64,000 nt of DNA from Hypomesus transpacificus. Its lineage: Eukaryota; Chordata; Actinopteri; Osmeriformes; Osmeridae. The position numbers were made by a program, and so were the translations under genes. Location of the stretch: contig NC_061082.1 of the NCBI RefSeq assembly GCF_021917145.1, forward strand, positions 19,090,413 through 19,154,412. The letters are read 5' to 3'. Positions 35,601 through 44,151 of the stretch are shown piece by piece. How positions within the stretch are numbered: the first letter of the stretch is position 1; each line of letters starts with the position of its first letter. The notes under the pieces are model-generated. The model did no database searches. It had not been told where the DNA came from and worked only from the letters and a program-made list of their open reading frames with translations.

Positions 35601-38600
35601 ATGACCAGATCGTGGAGGTGGACGGGATCAGCCTGGTGGGGGTCACCCAGCTGTTTGCTGCCACAGTCCTGAAGAACACCAAAGGCACGGTCAGGTGAGT
35701 TCACAGTCCTCCTCTCCCCCAGCCCCCAGGGTGTGTCAGGAATGACTTCACAACGCTCCTCAGAACATTTACATTTAGTCATTTAGCAGACGCTCTTATC
35801 CAGAGCGACTTACAGTAAACATTCCCCCCGAGGCAAGTAGGGTGAAGTGCCTTGCCCAAGGACACAACGTCATTTTGGTGTGGCCGGGAATCGAACTGGC
35901 GACCTTTAGATTACTAGCCCGACTCCCTCACCGCTCAGCCACCTGACTCCCTCAGAAGAGAAGATAGGACTGGAGAACAACCAAGGGGCCGAGATGTGGT
36001 CAGCTTCTTCAGAGACTAGCAGAGCTGCATATTTGTAAAGTCTCATTTTCATTGTTGTTGTTTAGAGGTTTTTCCTCAGTAGAGGGCAGTCTACATGGAG
36101 CAGGGGTGGACGCCAATGATTTACCATAAGCAAATGAGTCACACACAAACACACACACACAGCAAAGTACTCTCACAGTTCAAACAGCGCCCACACAGGG
36201 AAACGTTCCAAAAACTTAGGCAACATCCGAACAGCTGCTGTAAGCGCATCGCAGCGCCGTGAATCAGACGCCAGTGGAGCCACGGTGCGGCATTCCGAGG
36301 CAACGCGCGAAGGAAACTTCAACGTCCTCGCGAAGAAAAGGTCGTCTGCCGCCCTCCTGTGACCTGCTGTGCTCCCGCTCCACACAGCTTCCTGATTGGC
36401 CGCGAGAGGCCGGGGACGCAGAGCGAGGTCGCTCGCCTCATCAGTGAGACTCTGGAGCAGGAGAAGATCCAGCAGCAGCAGCTAGAGGACCCCTACGAGC
36501 AGTCCACGGAGGAGGTGAGTCCCCCAGCCCCCCTGCTCCTCTCCTAACCCCCCTTACACCCACCCCCTCAGCTAGCCAGGCCTAACGGCTCGGCTCTGGC
36601 TGCTTGGCGGGCCCTGGGGGAGGCCGTCCCTGGTCCCTCCCTGGCTTGGTGGTCAGCTCAGCTGGGAAGCGAGCAGTTAGCAGTGAGTAAGCCTGTCAGC
36701 TTGCTGCTGTGTGGGAGAGGTGTGCGTGACACTCTGGCTCGTCTGCCTGACTGTCTCTCTGCCTGCCTGTCTCTCTGCCTGCCTGTCTGTCTCTGCCTGC
36801 CTGTATGTCTGGCTGCCTGTGTGACCATCTCTCTGCCTGCTTGCATGCCTGCCTATCTGTCTCTGCCTGTATGTCTGGCTGCCTGTTTGACTGTCTCTCT
36901 GCCTGCTTGTATGCCTGTATGCCTGTATGCCTGTCTCTCTGCCTGCCTGCCTGTCTCTCTGCCTGCCTGTCTGTATGCCTGCCTATCTGTCTCTGCCTGC
37001 CTGTCTCTCTGCCTGCCTGTCTGTATGCCTGCCTATCTGTCTCTGCCTGCCTGTCTCTCTGCCTGCCTGTCTGTATGCCTGCCTATCTGTCTCTGCCTGC
37101 CTGTCTGTATGCCTGCCTATCTGTCTCTGCCTGCCTGTCTCTCTGCCTGCCTGTCTCTCTGCCTGCCTGTCTCTCTGCCTGCATGTCTGGCTGCCTGCCT
37201 GTCTGCTGGGATTGTGCAACGTTTATTTTTCAAAAGCACAAGCAACTACAGGCCTTTATTTCAGTTATGGGTATGAGCATGGTTGGTCTGCCTTTTGGCA
37301 CCTAGTTTACAGGTATTAACATTCCAAAATGTCCAGCCTGCTCGTATGACTTTTTCACGAGGAAATGTTTGACGGGACTTTTGTCTACCTGTAAACAAAG
37401 AGCTGGTGTTGGTGTGAAGAAGGGGTGACGTATTTGGCGGATGCTGTGTGGGTATGCAAAGCATGAGCAACAGAAGTGTGTGAGTGTATGTGTTTGTGTG
37501 TGTGGTGATGAGTAGTGATGACAAGTCTCGCTACTGTTCGCTCTGCAGGCCAGCCCAGTAACGGATATGATGAACAGATTAGAACTCCCCCCTCCTAGAT
37601 CTGAGCTGTACCACTGGGTGTGTCGCCTCTGACACACCCAAGGCACGGCATGGGTGGAGGCAGGTGATTGGCTGAGGGATGTCATCCTGTGTGTGTGTGT
37701 GTGTGTGTGTGTGTTCCCTTTCTACAGGAGGAGGAAGAAGGGATACTTGGATCCAGTTTTGGTGACGTCGGGAGGTCCGTGGCGGTGCTGGACCTGCCCG
37801 AATCGGAGGACTTGTTCATGCCCACCAACATGGACTCCTCACAGATGGCCTTCAAGTTTAAAGAGGTACTGGAGATGATGTCGCTGTCAGTCCTTCTGTT
37901 GTCCTACCCGGTGTGGTGTGTCACATGACCATGAAACCTGCTTCTCCACAGCTCCAGCACCAAAACAACATGGCAGCTTCTGAGATTAACCAGCTGAAGG
38001 AGAAGGTATGTAGGTTGTAAAACGATCAGCAGTGACTTGGCGGACAAAGGACGGGAGGTGTTATGGAGGTGTTAGTCAAAAGGTGTATTCCGAAGCCGTT
38101 GGCACGAGCAGACGCGACGTGATAAGATTGTGACGCGATATTGAGAGAGACGTACGAGGGCGAGGCGAGGATGTGACCCGCGTGATGCCGCCATGACCTT
38201 GAGCGCCGCCCCCTCCACAGCTGACGGCCGCGGACGAGGACCGGGCCTCCAGGGGCGCCAGGGAGGCGGAGCTGGAGAGGAGGGTGGAGGAGAACGGGGA
38301 GAAGACGGCCACCCTGGAGAAGTACTGGCTGGAGGCCCAGGCCCTGTGCAAGACCCTCCACGAGCAGCTGAGCGAGGCGCAGAGCCAGCACGACGCGCTG
38401 GATAAGAAGTACAACAAGGCCAAGAAGCTCCTCAAGGACTACCAGCAGAAGTGAGTTCACCCGGGGTCAGGCCCCGGAGGTGCTACGTCCGCACTGCCTG
38501 CTGACTCTGCAGCACTGTTTACATGCCTGGTATCTTGGGTGACGCGTGTTTGAGTTGGCGTCGGCTCCAGGCACTTTCGTCCAAGCTGCTGCGTAATGCT

Positions 38601-41600
38601 GCATGAAGTCGCACAGTCATGTCGTAGGACTGTGTTGCACTGTTATGGTGCCTGAAGTGGCTACACCAGTCGACTTAATGTCATGTATTTTGTTGCAGGC
38701 GTGTTTCTCCGAAGCTAGGATTTGAACCTGAAACCTCTAACCTCTGATCTATTCCCTCCCCAGTTTTAGATGCTGATTATCTGTGGTTTTACTCTCCAGG
38801 GAGATTGACTTTGTGAAGAAGGAGGAGGAGCTGAAGAAAGTTCTGGAAGAGAAGGACAAGGGGTACAAGGACCAGCTTGACGCACTGCAGCAGAGGGTAA
38901 GGTTTGAGGACACTGGAGTGGACTGGGGCTTAGGAGGGAGGGGCCTGACGGCAGGAGGGAGGGGCCTGACATCAGGAGGGAGGGGCCTGACGGCAGTTGT
39001 TGTGCCTCGTCCACAGCTAGCTCGTCTGGAGTCCCAGGGGCTGGAAGCCGGGGGCGGAGCCGGGGAGTCCGACCCAGGGGCTGCAGAGGGCGGGAGGAGG
39101 AGCAGCCAGGGCAGCGAAGACCCAGCACAGACTCCTGACACACCAGGTAACATGCTCTCGTCAAATGTGAAATTGGAAGGATTAACCTATGCCAGTGGTA
39201 AATCCTTCCAATTTCTCCCACACCAATCTGTTGTTTGTGGCTTGATGAGAAGCGTCTGCCAGGGAACTACAGTGGAAATGTTGCCAGACTAGAGAACATG
39301 ATTAGATGGTGTTTATTAAGCCCAGTGTCTCCGTGCGTCGTGTGTTGATGCTAGTTTTGCTATGACAATGACACTTTTGACCAACATTTTGATTTAACAC
39401 TTTTTTAAATGTTTTACATTACGTGACTGTTGCCTTGCCTTGTCATAAGAATCCCATTGCCCAGAAGGACCTGTGTTAGCCGAGTTATGACAGATATGAC
39501 CGTAAGTCTCTCTCTGACCTCTGTGCCGGTGGCGTCCTGGGTCTCTCCCCCCCCCCCCCCCCCAGAGGCTGACTGGAGCGAGGTGGTCCCTGAGACGGAG
39601 CGTCTGGACACCAGCGCTCACAGGGCCCGGGCACAGCTGGCCCAGATGTCGCGGCGCCAGCGGCCGTCCCGGAACAAGCTGAAGGAGAACCTGGGCGAGA
39701 CCCCCTGCCGGCCGCAGGTGAGCCCACGACGACCCTCCTGCCTTCGGCCGCGCGCTCCCCCCTGGACCATGCGCTTCTCCACAAACCTGCACACACACAC
39801 ACTTCTCTCCACAAACCTGCACACACACACACTTCTCTCCACCCTCCTTGCTTGGTCCTTTGACCTGCGTTTGACCCTCCGCGCGTGTCTCCCAGGATTC
39901 CAAGGATGAGGAGGATGAGGAGGTGGAGGAGCAGGAGGAGGTGGAGGAGCAGGAGGAGGTGGAGGAGCAGGAGTCTCCCAGGAGGAGGAGGTCCATCCAG
40001 GAGAGCCTCTCCCTGCCCGTCCCGACCTGCTACCATGGCAACGGTCCGAGGGAGGAGCCTCCGGGGGCCGAGGAGAGATCCAGGAGCAGGGCGGAGCTCT
40101 CCGGCAGCCCCTCCCTGCCCCCGTCCCAGCGCCACAGCGGGGGCAGCGGGGGGACCAGTCCCTCCCTATCCCCCCCCACAGACGCGTCCTCGCCTCAGTC
40201 GGGCTTCCTGAGGAACGTCAAGAAGAGGGAGTCCAAGGGCAAAGGCAAGGAGCTCAAAGGTGCTGAAGGGCCGCCCGACCAGTCCGTCCACCACTAACAC
40301 AGCTCCACCCTCAAGCTCCACAGCTCAAATGTTGACATTCTGCACACACAGGAAATGCAGACGATGTCCCACAGAGCCCCCTGCTGGTCCTCTGTGATGG
40401 TGCCAGTTGATTTCTCTGTCCGTCGTGTCATGGTGTGTATAAATGTCTCTGTTCCAGATGACGGCAACGAGAGCGCGTCTGCGGGGAAGCCAAAGCGACG
40501 ATTCCCTGATTTTGGGTGAGGACAGATTCTTCTCCATCGCCGGGCCAGTTTGCTTGTTTGTCTCTTGTGTGACGCGAGTGTTTTCAAAACACACAGGGGC
40601 CTCAGGAAGTCTGGGGGCAAAGGGAAGAAACACGACAAGGAGGCCATGAGATCGTCTCTGGACAGCAGGTACTGTTACGCTGAGGCGTCACTGCCTCACC
40701 TGCTTACAGGTCGTCTAGTCCTGAGATGACGTGTGTGTGTGTGTGTGCACCGTCCGCGTCCGCTTGCGTGTGTTTTATTTTGGCGTGTGTGTGTGCATGT
40801 GAGTGTTCGCATCCCTGCCTTTGTATCGGTGTGTGCGTTTGCATGCTTGTGTTTCTGTTTCGTGTGTGTGTATGTATGTACAGGTGTGTGTAGGTGTACC
40901 ATGTAACCCGGTGTCTTGGTTCCTCTCCATCTTCCTCCCCTCGGCCCCAGGGGGTCCCGGGGGTCTGCAGAACTTCTGGAGGAGTCCGGGGGGAACCTGT
41001 CCCCCTCCGACTCCATGAGCTCCATCCCCACCTGCATGCCCTTCTCCTGGTTCGGGGACAGGGACAAGGACAGGGACAGGGAGCCCTCGTCCTCCAGCAG
41101 CAGTCTGCCATACACAGCCACCGAGACCAGCAGCGAGCAGAGCCAGGACCGCAGGAACAAGGTGAGGACACACACACTCACACACACACACTCTCATGCC
41201 ATAGTGTGTGAGATAAAGGAAGGGGCTTTGATGGCACCTCCATTTCGATGGCTTCTCCAGTAAGGACAGATGTTTAGTGTCTTCAGAATGTACCTTAAAG
41301 AGGAACAAGAACAGCTGGCTGTTACAAAGTCAATGGACAAAAGTTCAAACATTTTGTCCTGGCAGAGTTTCATTCCGTTCTTTGAGGTCTGCACTACAGA
41401 GCGGGATGAAATTCCCTGACCTGACCCCTCTTCCTCACTGCGAGACGACGTGATAATGAGCCGGCCAGCGACAAGACCGTTTTTGTCTTGTTTTGACATT
41501 TATTGCCCGTTAATGATTATTATCCACTCGTCGATGGTTTAGGTATTTATGGGAAAGCTAAGAGCAGTGAATGAAGTGTAGCAGCGGGCTGGTGTCCCGT

Positions 41601-44151
41601 GTTCCCTGCAGAGATTTGGCTGGTACCCTCCAACGACTCCAGTTACCTCAGCCTTAAGAACACAGATGAATCGTGTCTTTAGTCCGAGAACGACGGGGAG
41701 GATCCAGTGAATCCAGGATTCATTGGCTTAGCAAACCAAATCATATCTAGATGAAATCAAATGAACGTGTGGTTGGAGGTCTATTTAGTTGACTGAGGCT
41801 GTGGTAGATCGTATGAGCCGACAGACAGGCAGACAGACAGAGACAGACAGACAGGGCCAACCAACCACCAGTAGTAGCTACAAGAGTTGGCTTGACTGTT
41901 GTTTTCTGAGGCTGTCAGGACTGTGTGTTGGTCTCTGTGTGTCTCGGTGTCGTAACAGGAGGCACACGGAGGAGTTCCTCACTAACAGTCCTTCTCTCAA
42001 ACAGACAAATCTCTCCTGGTCCTCTTTGTTCAGTCGCTCCTTAGATTTGGTACAGTATGATTTCTTCTTCCCCCCCAATCGTAGAGCAGTCCGTAGATTA
42101 CTAACACGTCTAGTTTGATTGGTCCCTGTCTCCCTCTACATATACTAATAATAAACAATTAATTTTGTGTTTTAGTTTGAAGTTGGTATGTGGTAGTGGG
42201 TTAAGAGCTCACATTTCAACAATGTTCACAATATACTGTATTAATCATGGTTGACATCCAATCGAATTTACTTCATACGCATGTATTTACCCTGCATTTA
42301 AAAAGTATTATCTTAATGCATTACCACATAATGATGGCAGTCCTGTGTTAGTGTTTCTTAAGTAGAATTAGTTCTTGGTGTGGTCTTTGAATTCCTGAAA
42401 GTCGTAGAAGTAGTTTTGTCCTGTGTGTGATGTTCTTGTACTTTGAAAAGTTATTTATGTCCCCATGGGTTTTAAGAATGTCTAGTGACACGACTTGAAA
42501 TCCTGTAAACGTCCCCCCATTGTGATAATTGGGACTAATCAAGATCAATCTGGATGAATGGCGTAATTTCTTGACACCGTAGAAACAATCTGCATCGTCG
42601 TGAATCACATTCAAGAAGTGGATCCCCTGGTCCCCAAACCTGTCCCACATGATGAACTACTGTTGTCTAGTTAATGCGTCCAATGTCTCTACCTGTTCCA
42701 GAGCTTGTCAGTCATAGATGATTCTAACCCTGGCAGCCCCAGTTCAGACATCTCAGGGTTAGTGGCTGAGCCCAATCTGTCTGGGCGCTCACACACTTTA
42801 ATCTTCTCTTCCAACGAGGTGAGTGCTCTCTTTGTTCCCGTGTCACAAAGGGGTGTGTGTGGGATGCTGGGCCCAAGGGGGGGGACGTCCTCAAGCATGC
42901 TCTGTTGATGACAGAGCCCCCTGGTGGCCATGAATGGATGCGGTGGAGAATGGGGCAGGCTGAGAATGGGGCTGCATGCGTGATGGGCTGGCCTGTGAGG
43001 GGGTAGTGCAGCACTCTTTGTCTTCAGCTGTGGGGTCTCGTGAAGAGCACTTAGGGCCTTTGTCGGGGCCGGCCATTGTGCTGGTCTAGTCAGTGGAACC
43101 TTGGCTGCACCGGTGCCTCTGACGAATGTTGAATGTTTTGGCCTTGTCCACTTGTGGTTTATGTATTGGTGTTGATACATGTATTTTCGTCAGGTCGAAC
43201 GGATGTTAAGTGTTTGCTTGTAACTGTAGCGACGTGGACATGCTACCTCTGCATGTTCTAGACCTGAATGGCTGCTTGTGAACACTAGACTAGTGCGCAT
43301 GGCTTTGGAAGTTCCTTATTTGGGTCTTTTAGTAGGGTTATGGCATGTACCAAATGTTTTATCGCTACATCCTGCAATATGATGTTTATCGTTCTGCTCT
43401 GATGAAGTTAACCTTCTATATTTGATCCAGAGGACCCCTGTTTGGATAGCCATTCAACTCCCACTGCTCTTATGGAATGTTTTGGTTTGTTTATCTGGTC
43501 TGACGGCATCTTCCTCTTCATGCTCTGAAGACCTTGGATGACGACCCCGTGCCCGCAGGGAAAGAGTACCAATGGCAGAACCGCCCCGTCTCCGATTGGA
43601 CCAATCAGCAAGTCTGTCACTGGCTGATGGGCATGAACATGGACCAATACACTCCTGAATTCACTGCCAAGGGGGTGGATGGCCAACAGCTCATGCACCT
43701 GGACAGTGACAAGTTAAAGGTAAAGGTGGAATTGATAGTGAACTGCCGAAATGGCCACAAAGTGTTGTTTACATAGAGTAGAATCAGCCAAGAATAAACT
43801 GAACCAGGCTGGCAGTTAGTCTCTACACACATGCTTTCAAACTAACTCAATCTACTTTGAAACCACTTTTGTTAGGGATATGTCATATGTCAGTCATTGA
43901 TAAAATACCAAGTGATTGAAAAGTGGAAATGGAGGGGCATTCAGTGTGGCGTGACGACCAAACTCCTGGTGTGATTCCCGTGTCCCTCCCAGGCCCTGGG
44001 TGTGTCCAGTCAGAGCGATCGCTCCACCATCAAGAAGAAACTGAAGGACATGCGCAAGGCCCAGGACAAGCTGGAGAAACAGAGGGAGAAGAGAGAGAGG
44101 GAGGTGAGGCGCAGTGGACGACTACCCCCCACCACAGACTCTGTCTGCTGA
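19588..44151 (+). CDS. ppp1r9al: Neurabin-family protein (neurabin-1-like, PPP1R9 family), complete
   Basis: Neurabins anchor protein phosphatase 1 to F-actin, mainly at synapses. Eighteen coding exons join with consistent phases to 1461 codons plus stop: 19588-21516, 34835-34967, 35076-35196, 35590-35694, 36388-36514, 37728-37865, 37952-38005, 38221-38450, 38800-38896, 39017-39146, 39566-39717, 39896-40259, 40458-40515, 40597-40668, 40951-41161, 42702-42818, 43531-43719, 43993-44151. Order of parts: N-terminal [19 protein letters not shown] segment (actin-binding region of the family), acidic stretch, PP1-docking KIKF at residues 634-637, PDZ at about 686-775, coiled coil, low-complexity region, SAM at about 1358-1420. 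A SAM domain points to neurabin-1 rather than spinophilin. Position between pdk1 and rapgef4 suggests a third family member absent from mammals. The symbol is my best guess at the fish nomenclature. Confidence 0.93.
22705..22727. repeat. (CA)n microsatellite
   Basis: Short CA run inside the long ppp1r9al intron. Confidence 0.9.
22756..22967. mobile_element. hAT-like MITE, 212 bp, with 8-bp target-site duplication
   Basis: Nearly full-length palindrome: the left end CAGGGGTAGGCAACCCTGGT and right end ACCAGGGTTGCCTACCCCTG are perfect inverted complements. It is flanked by identical 8-bp repeats GTTTAAGT (22748-22755 and 22968-22975), as hAT transposases make. A diverged copy of the same length lies at 50100-50311. 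Confidence 0.93.
24868..25050 (-). mobile_element. tRNA-derived SINE, copy 2
   Basis: Same element as at 1596-1758. The minus strand carries the B-box-like sequence CGGTTCGATTCCCCG and a diverged A-box region (AGCTGAGCGCTTAGGGAGTC). A short duplication of the head end (CTGACCCCGCTATACAT) follows at 25045-25071. Confidence 0.8.
26525..27372. repeat. CAGACAGACACATGCAGG minisatellite (about 850 bp)
   Basis: Tetranucleotide-based array of CAGA and CAGG blocks with recurrent ACACATGCAGG. It is open in several frames on both strands (up to 385 codons), but the translations are only Gln/Thr/Asp/Arg or Cys/Leu/Ser/Val periodicities. It lies in the long ppp1r9al intron. Confidence 0.97.
28083..30984. 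repeat. 42/43-bp minisatellite, roughly 65-70 copies
   Basis: Head-to-tail units of GGCTCGCTTAGGTGCCCTGG followed by TGCAGTGTGAGTTCTCTCTC and TG (42 bp), or the same with TTCTCTTCTCTG (43 bp). Units with GCTTTGG dominate the first half and units with GCTTAGG the second half, giving higher-order structure. Every unit holds GTGAGT, and the later ones also hold a pyrimidine stretch followed by CTTAG. It lies in the long ppp1r9al intron. The copy number is estimated from length. Confidence 0.97.
31077..31111. repeat. (GT)n microsatellite
   Basis: GT run just beyond the 42/43-bp array, in the ppp1r9al intron. Confidence 0.93.
32560..32640. repeat. (TG)n / AT-rich microsatellite
   Basis: Compound TGTGTATGTG, TTTTATAT and (GT)n tract in the long ppp1r9al intron. 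Confidence 0.9.
34835..35694 (+). CDS. ppp1r9al: ppp1r9al exons encoding the PP1-binding arm and PDZ domain
   Basis: Three exons (34835-34967, 35076-35196, 35590-35694). The first encodes [20 protein letters not shown], the segment after KIKF that wraps PP1 in this family. The next two encode the PDZ core [32 protein letters not shown] and [20 protein letters not shown]. The PDZ carboxylate-binding loop is GLGISI. Acceptors and donors are canonical (CCGCAG, ACCAG, CCCCAG; G|GTAAGG, AG|GTGAGG, AG|GTGAGT). Confidence 0.96.
35765..35952 (-). mobile_element. tRNA-derived SINE, copy 3 (best preserved)
   Basis: The minus strand reads GGTGGCTGAGCGGTGAGGGA (A-box region) and CCAGTTCGATTCCCGGCC (B-box region), ending in TCTGGATAAGAGCGTCTGC and a weak A/T-rich tail. 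It lies in the ppp1r9al intron after the 35694 donor. Confidence 0.85.
36388..36514 (+). CDS. ppp1r9al: ppp1r9al exon ending the PDZ domain
   Basis: 127-nt exon encoding [20 protein letters not shown] and [20 protein letters not shown], matching the FVIGREKPGQVSEVAQLISQ region of neurabin-1. The acceptor is CCACACAG and the donor GAG|GTGAGT. A long CTGC/CTGT minisatellite follows in the next intron. Confidence 0.93.
36735..37205. repeat. CTGCCTGTCTCT minisatellite (about 470 bp)
   Basis: Tetranucleotide-based array of CTGC, CTGT and CTCT blocks with a higher-order unit TATGCCTGCCTATCTGTCTC. It is the approximate reverse complement of the 26525-27372 array and lies in the ppp1r9al intron after 36514. 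The open Cys/Leu/Pro/Ala frames are repeat products. Confidence 0.97.
37689..37714 (+). repeat. (GT)n tract directly upstream of a ppp1r9al acceptor
   Basis: An uninterrupted GT run followed by TCCCTTTCTACAG|GAG, the acceptor of the 37728 exon. Confidence 0.95.
37728..38450 (+). CDS. ppp1r9al: ppp1r9al exons: acidic linker and start of coiled coil
   Basis: Exons 37728-37865 (138 nt, phase 0 to 0), 37952-38005 (54 nt, phase 0 to 0) and 38221-38450 (230 nt). They encode [53 protein letters not shown], and then a heptad-rich coiled coil including [20 protein letters not shown] and [16 protein letters not shown]. The same order is seen in neurabin-1 and spinophilin. The 37728 acceptor follows a (GT)n run. 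Confidence 0.94.
38800..41161 (+). CDS. ppp1r9al: ppp1r9al exons: end of coiled coil and low-complexity C-terminal region
   Basis: Exons 38800-38896, 39017-39146, 39566-39717, 39896-40259, 40458-40515, 40597-40668 and 40951-41161. They encode [20 protein letters not shown], the family-typical [20 protein letters not shown] followed by [17 protein letters not shown], then a Glu-rich repeat ([16 protein letters not shown]) and Ser/Pro-rich sequence, and [20 protein letters not shown]. The 40259 donor (G|GTGCTG) is weak. Without splicing, the frame ends soon after (PPDQSVHH, stop near 40297). The phases of the neighbouring exons support splicing. Confidence 0.85.
41162..42701 (+). other. ppp1r9al intron without other features
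   Basis: 1.5-kb intron between AAG|GTGAGG and TTCCAG|AGC. It holds a short CACACTCACACA run at the start and a small CAGACAGGCAGACAGACAGA patch at about 41820. No further exon was recognised. Confidence 0.8.
42702..43719 (+). CDS. ppp1r9al: ppp1r9al exons: linker and SAM domain
   Basis: Exon 42702-42818 encodes [20 protein letters not shown], matching the SADLSGLGAEP region of neurabin-1. Exon 43531-43719 encodes [40 protein letters not shown] and K, a SAM domain aligned with the neurabin-1 segment WSVQQVSHWLMSLNLEQYVS. The SAM domain mediates protein-protein association. Both exons are a multiple of three long. Confidence 0.94.
43993..44151 (+). CDS. ppp1r9al: ppp1r9al last recognised exon: C-terminal basic coiled coil
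   Basis: After acceptor CCTCCCAG the exon encodes [20 protein letters not shown], then [20 protein letters not shown], and ends [12 protein letters not shown] with TGA at 44149-44151. The sequence GAG|GTGAGG at 44101-44109 is also a perfect donor, so an alternative C-terminus from a further exon is possible. A candidate polyadenylation signal AATAAA lies at 45491. Confidence 0.85.
   Translation, partial: ALGVSSQSDRSTIKKKLKDMRKAQDKLEKQREKREREVRRSGRLPPTTDSVC

Noticed and set aside
35765..35952. Possible tRNA gene on the minus strand
   Set aside because: Only the promoter blocks are tRNA-like. The arms do not fold into a full cloverleaf, and the sequence recurs with an attached tail, so it is a SINE.
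37302..37685. 127-codon minus-strand frame in a neurabin intron
   Set aside because: No recognisable domain, includes TH-rich sequence from a TG run, and lies antisense in an intron.
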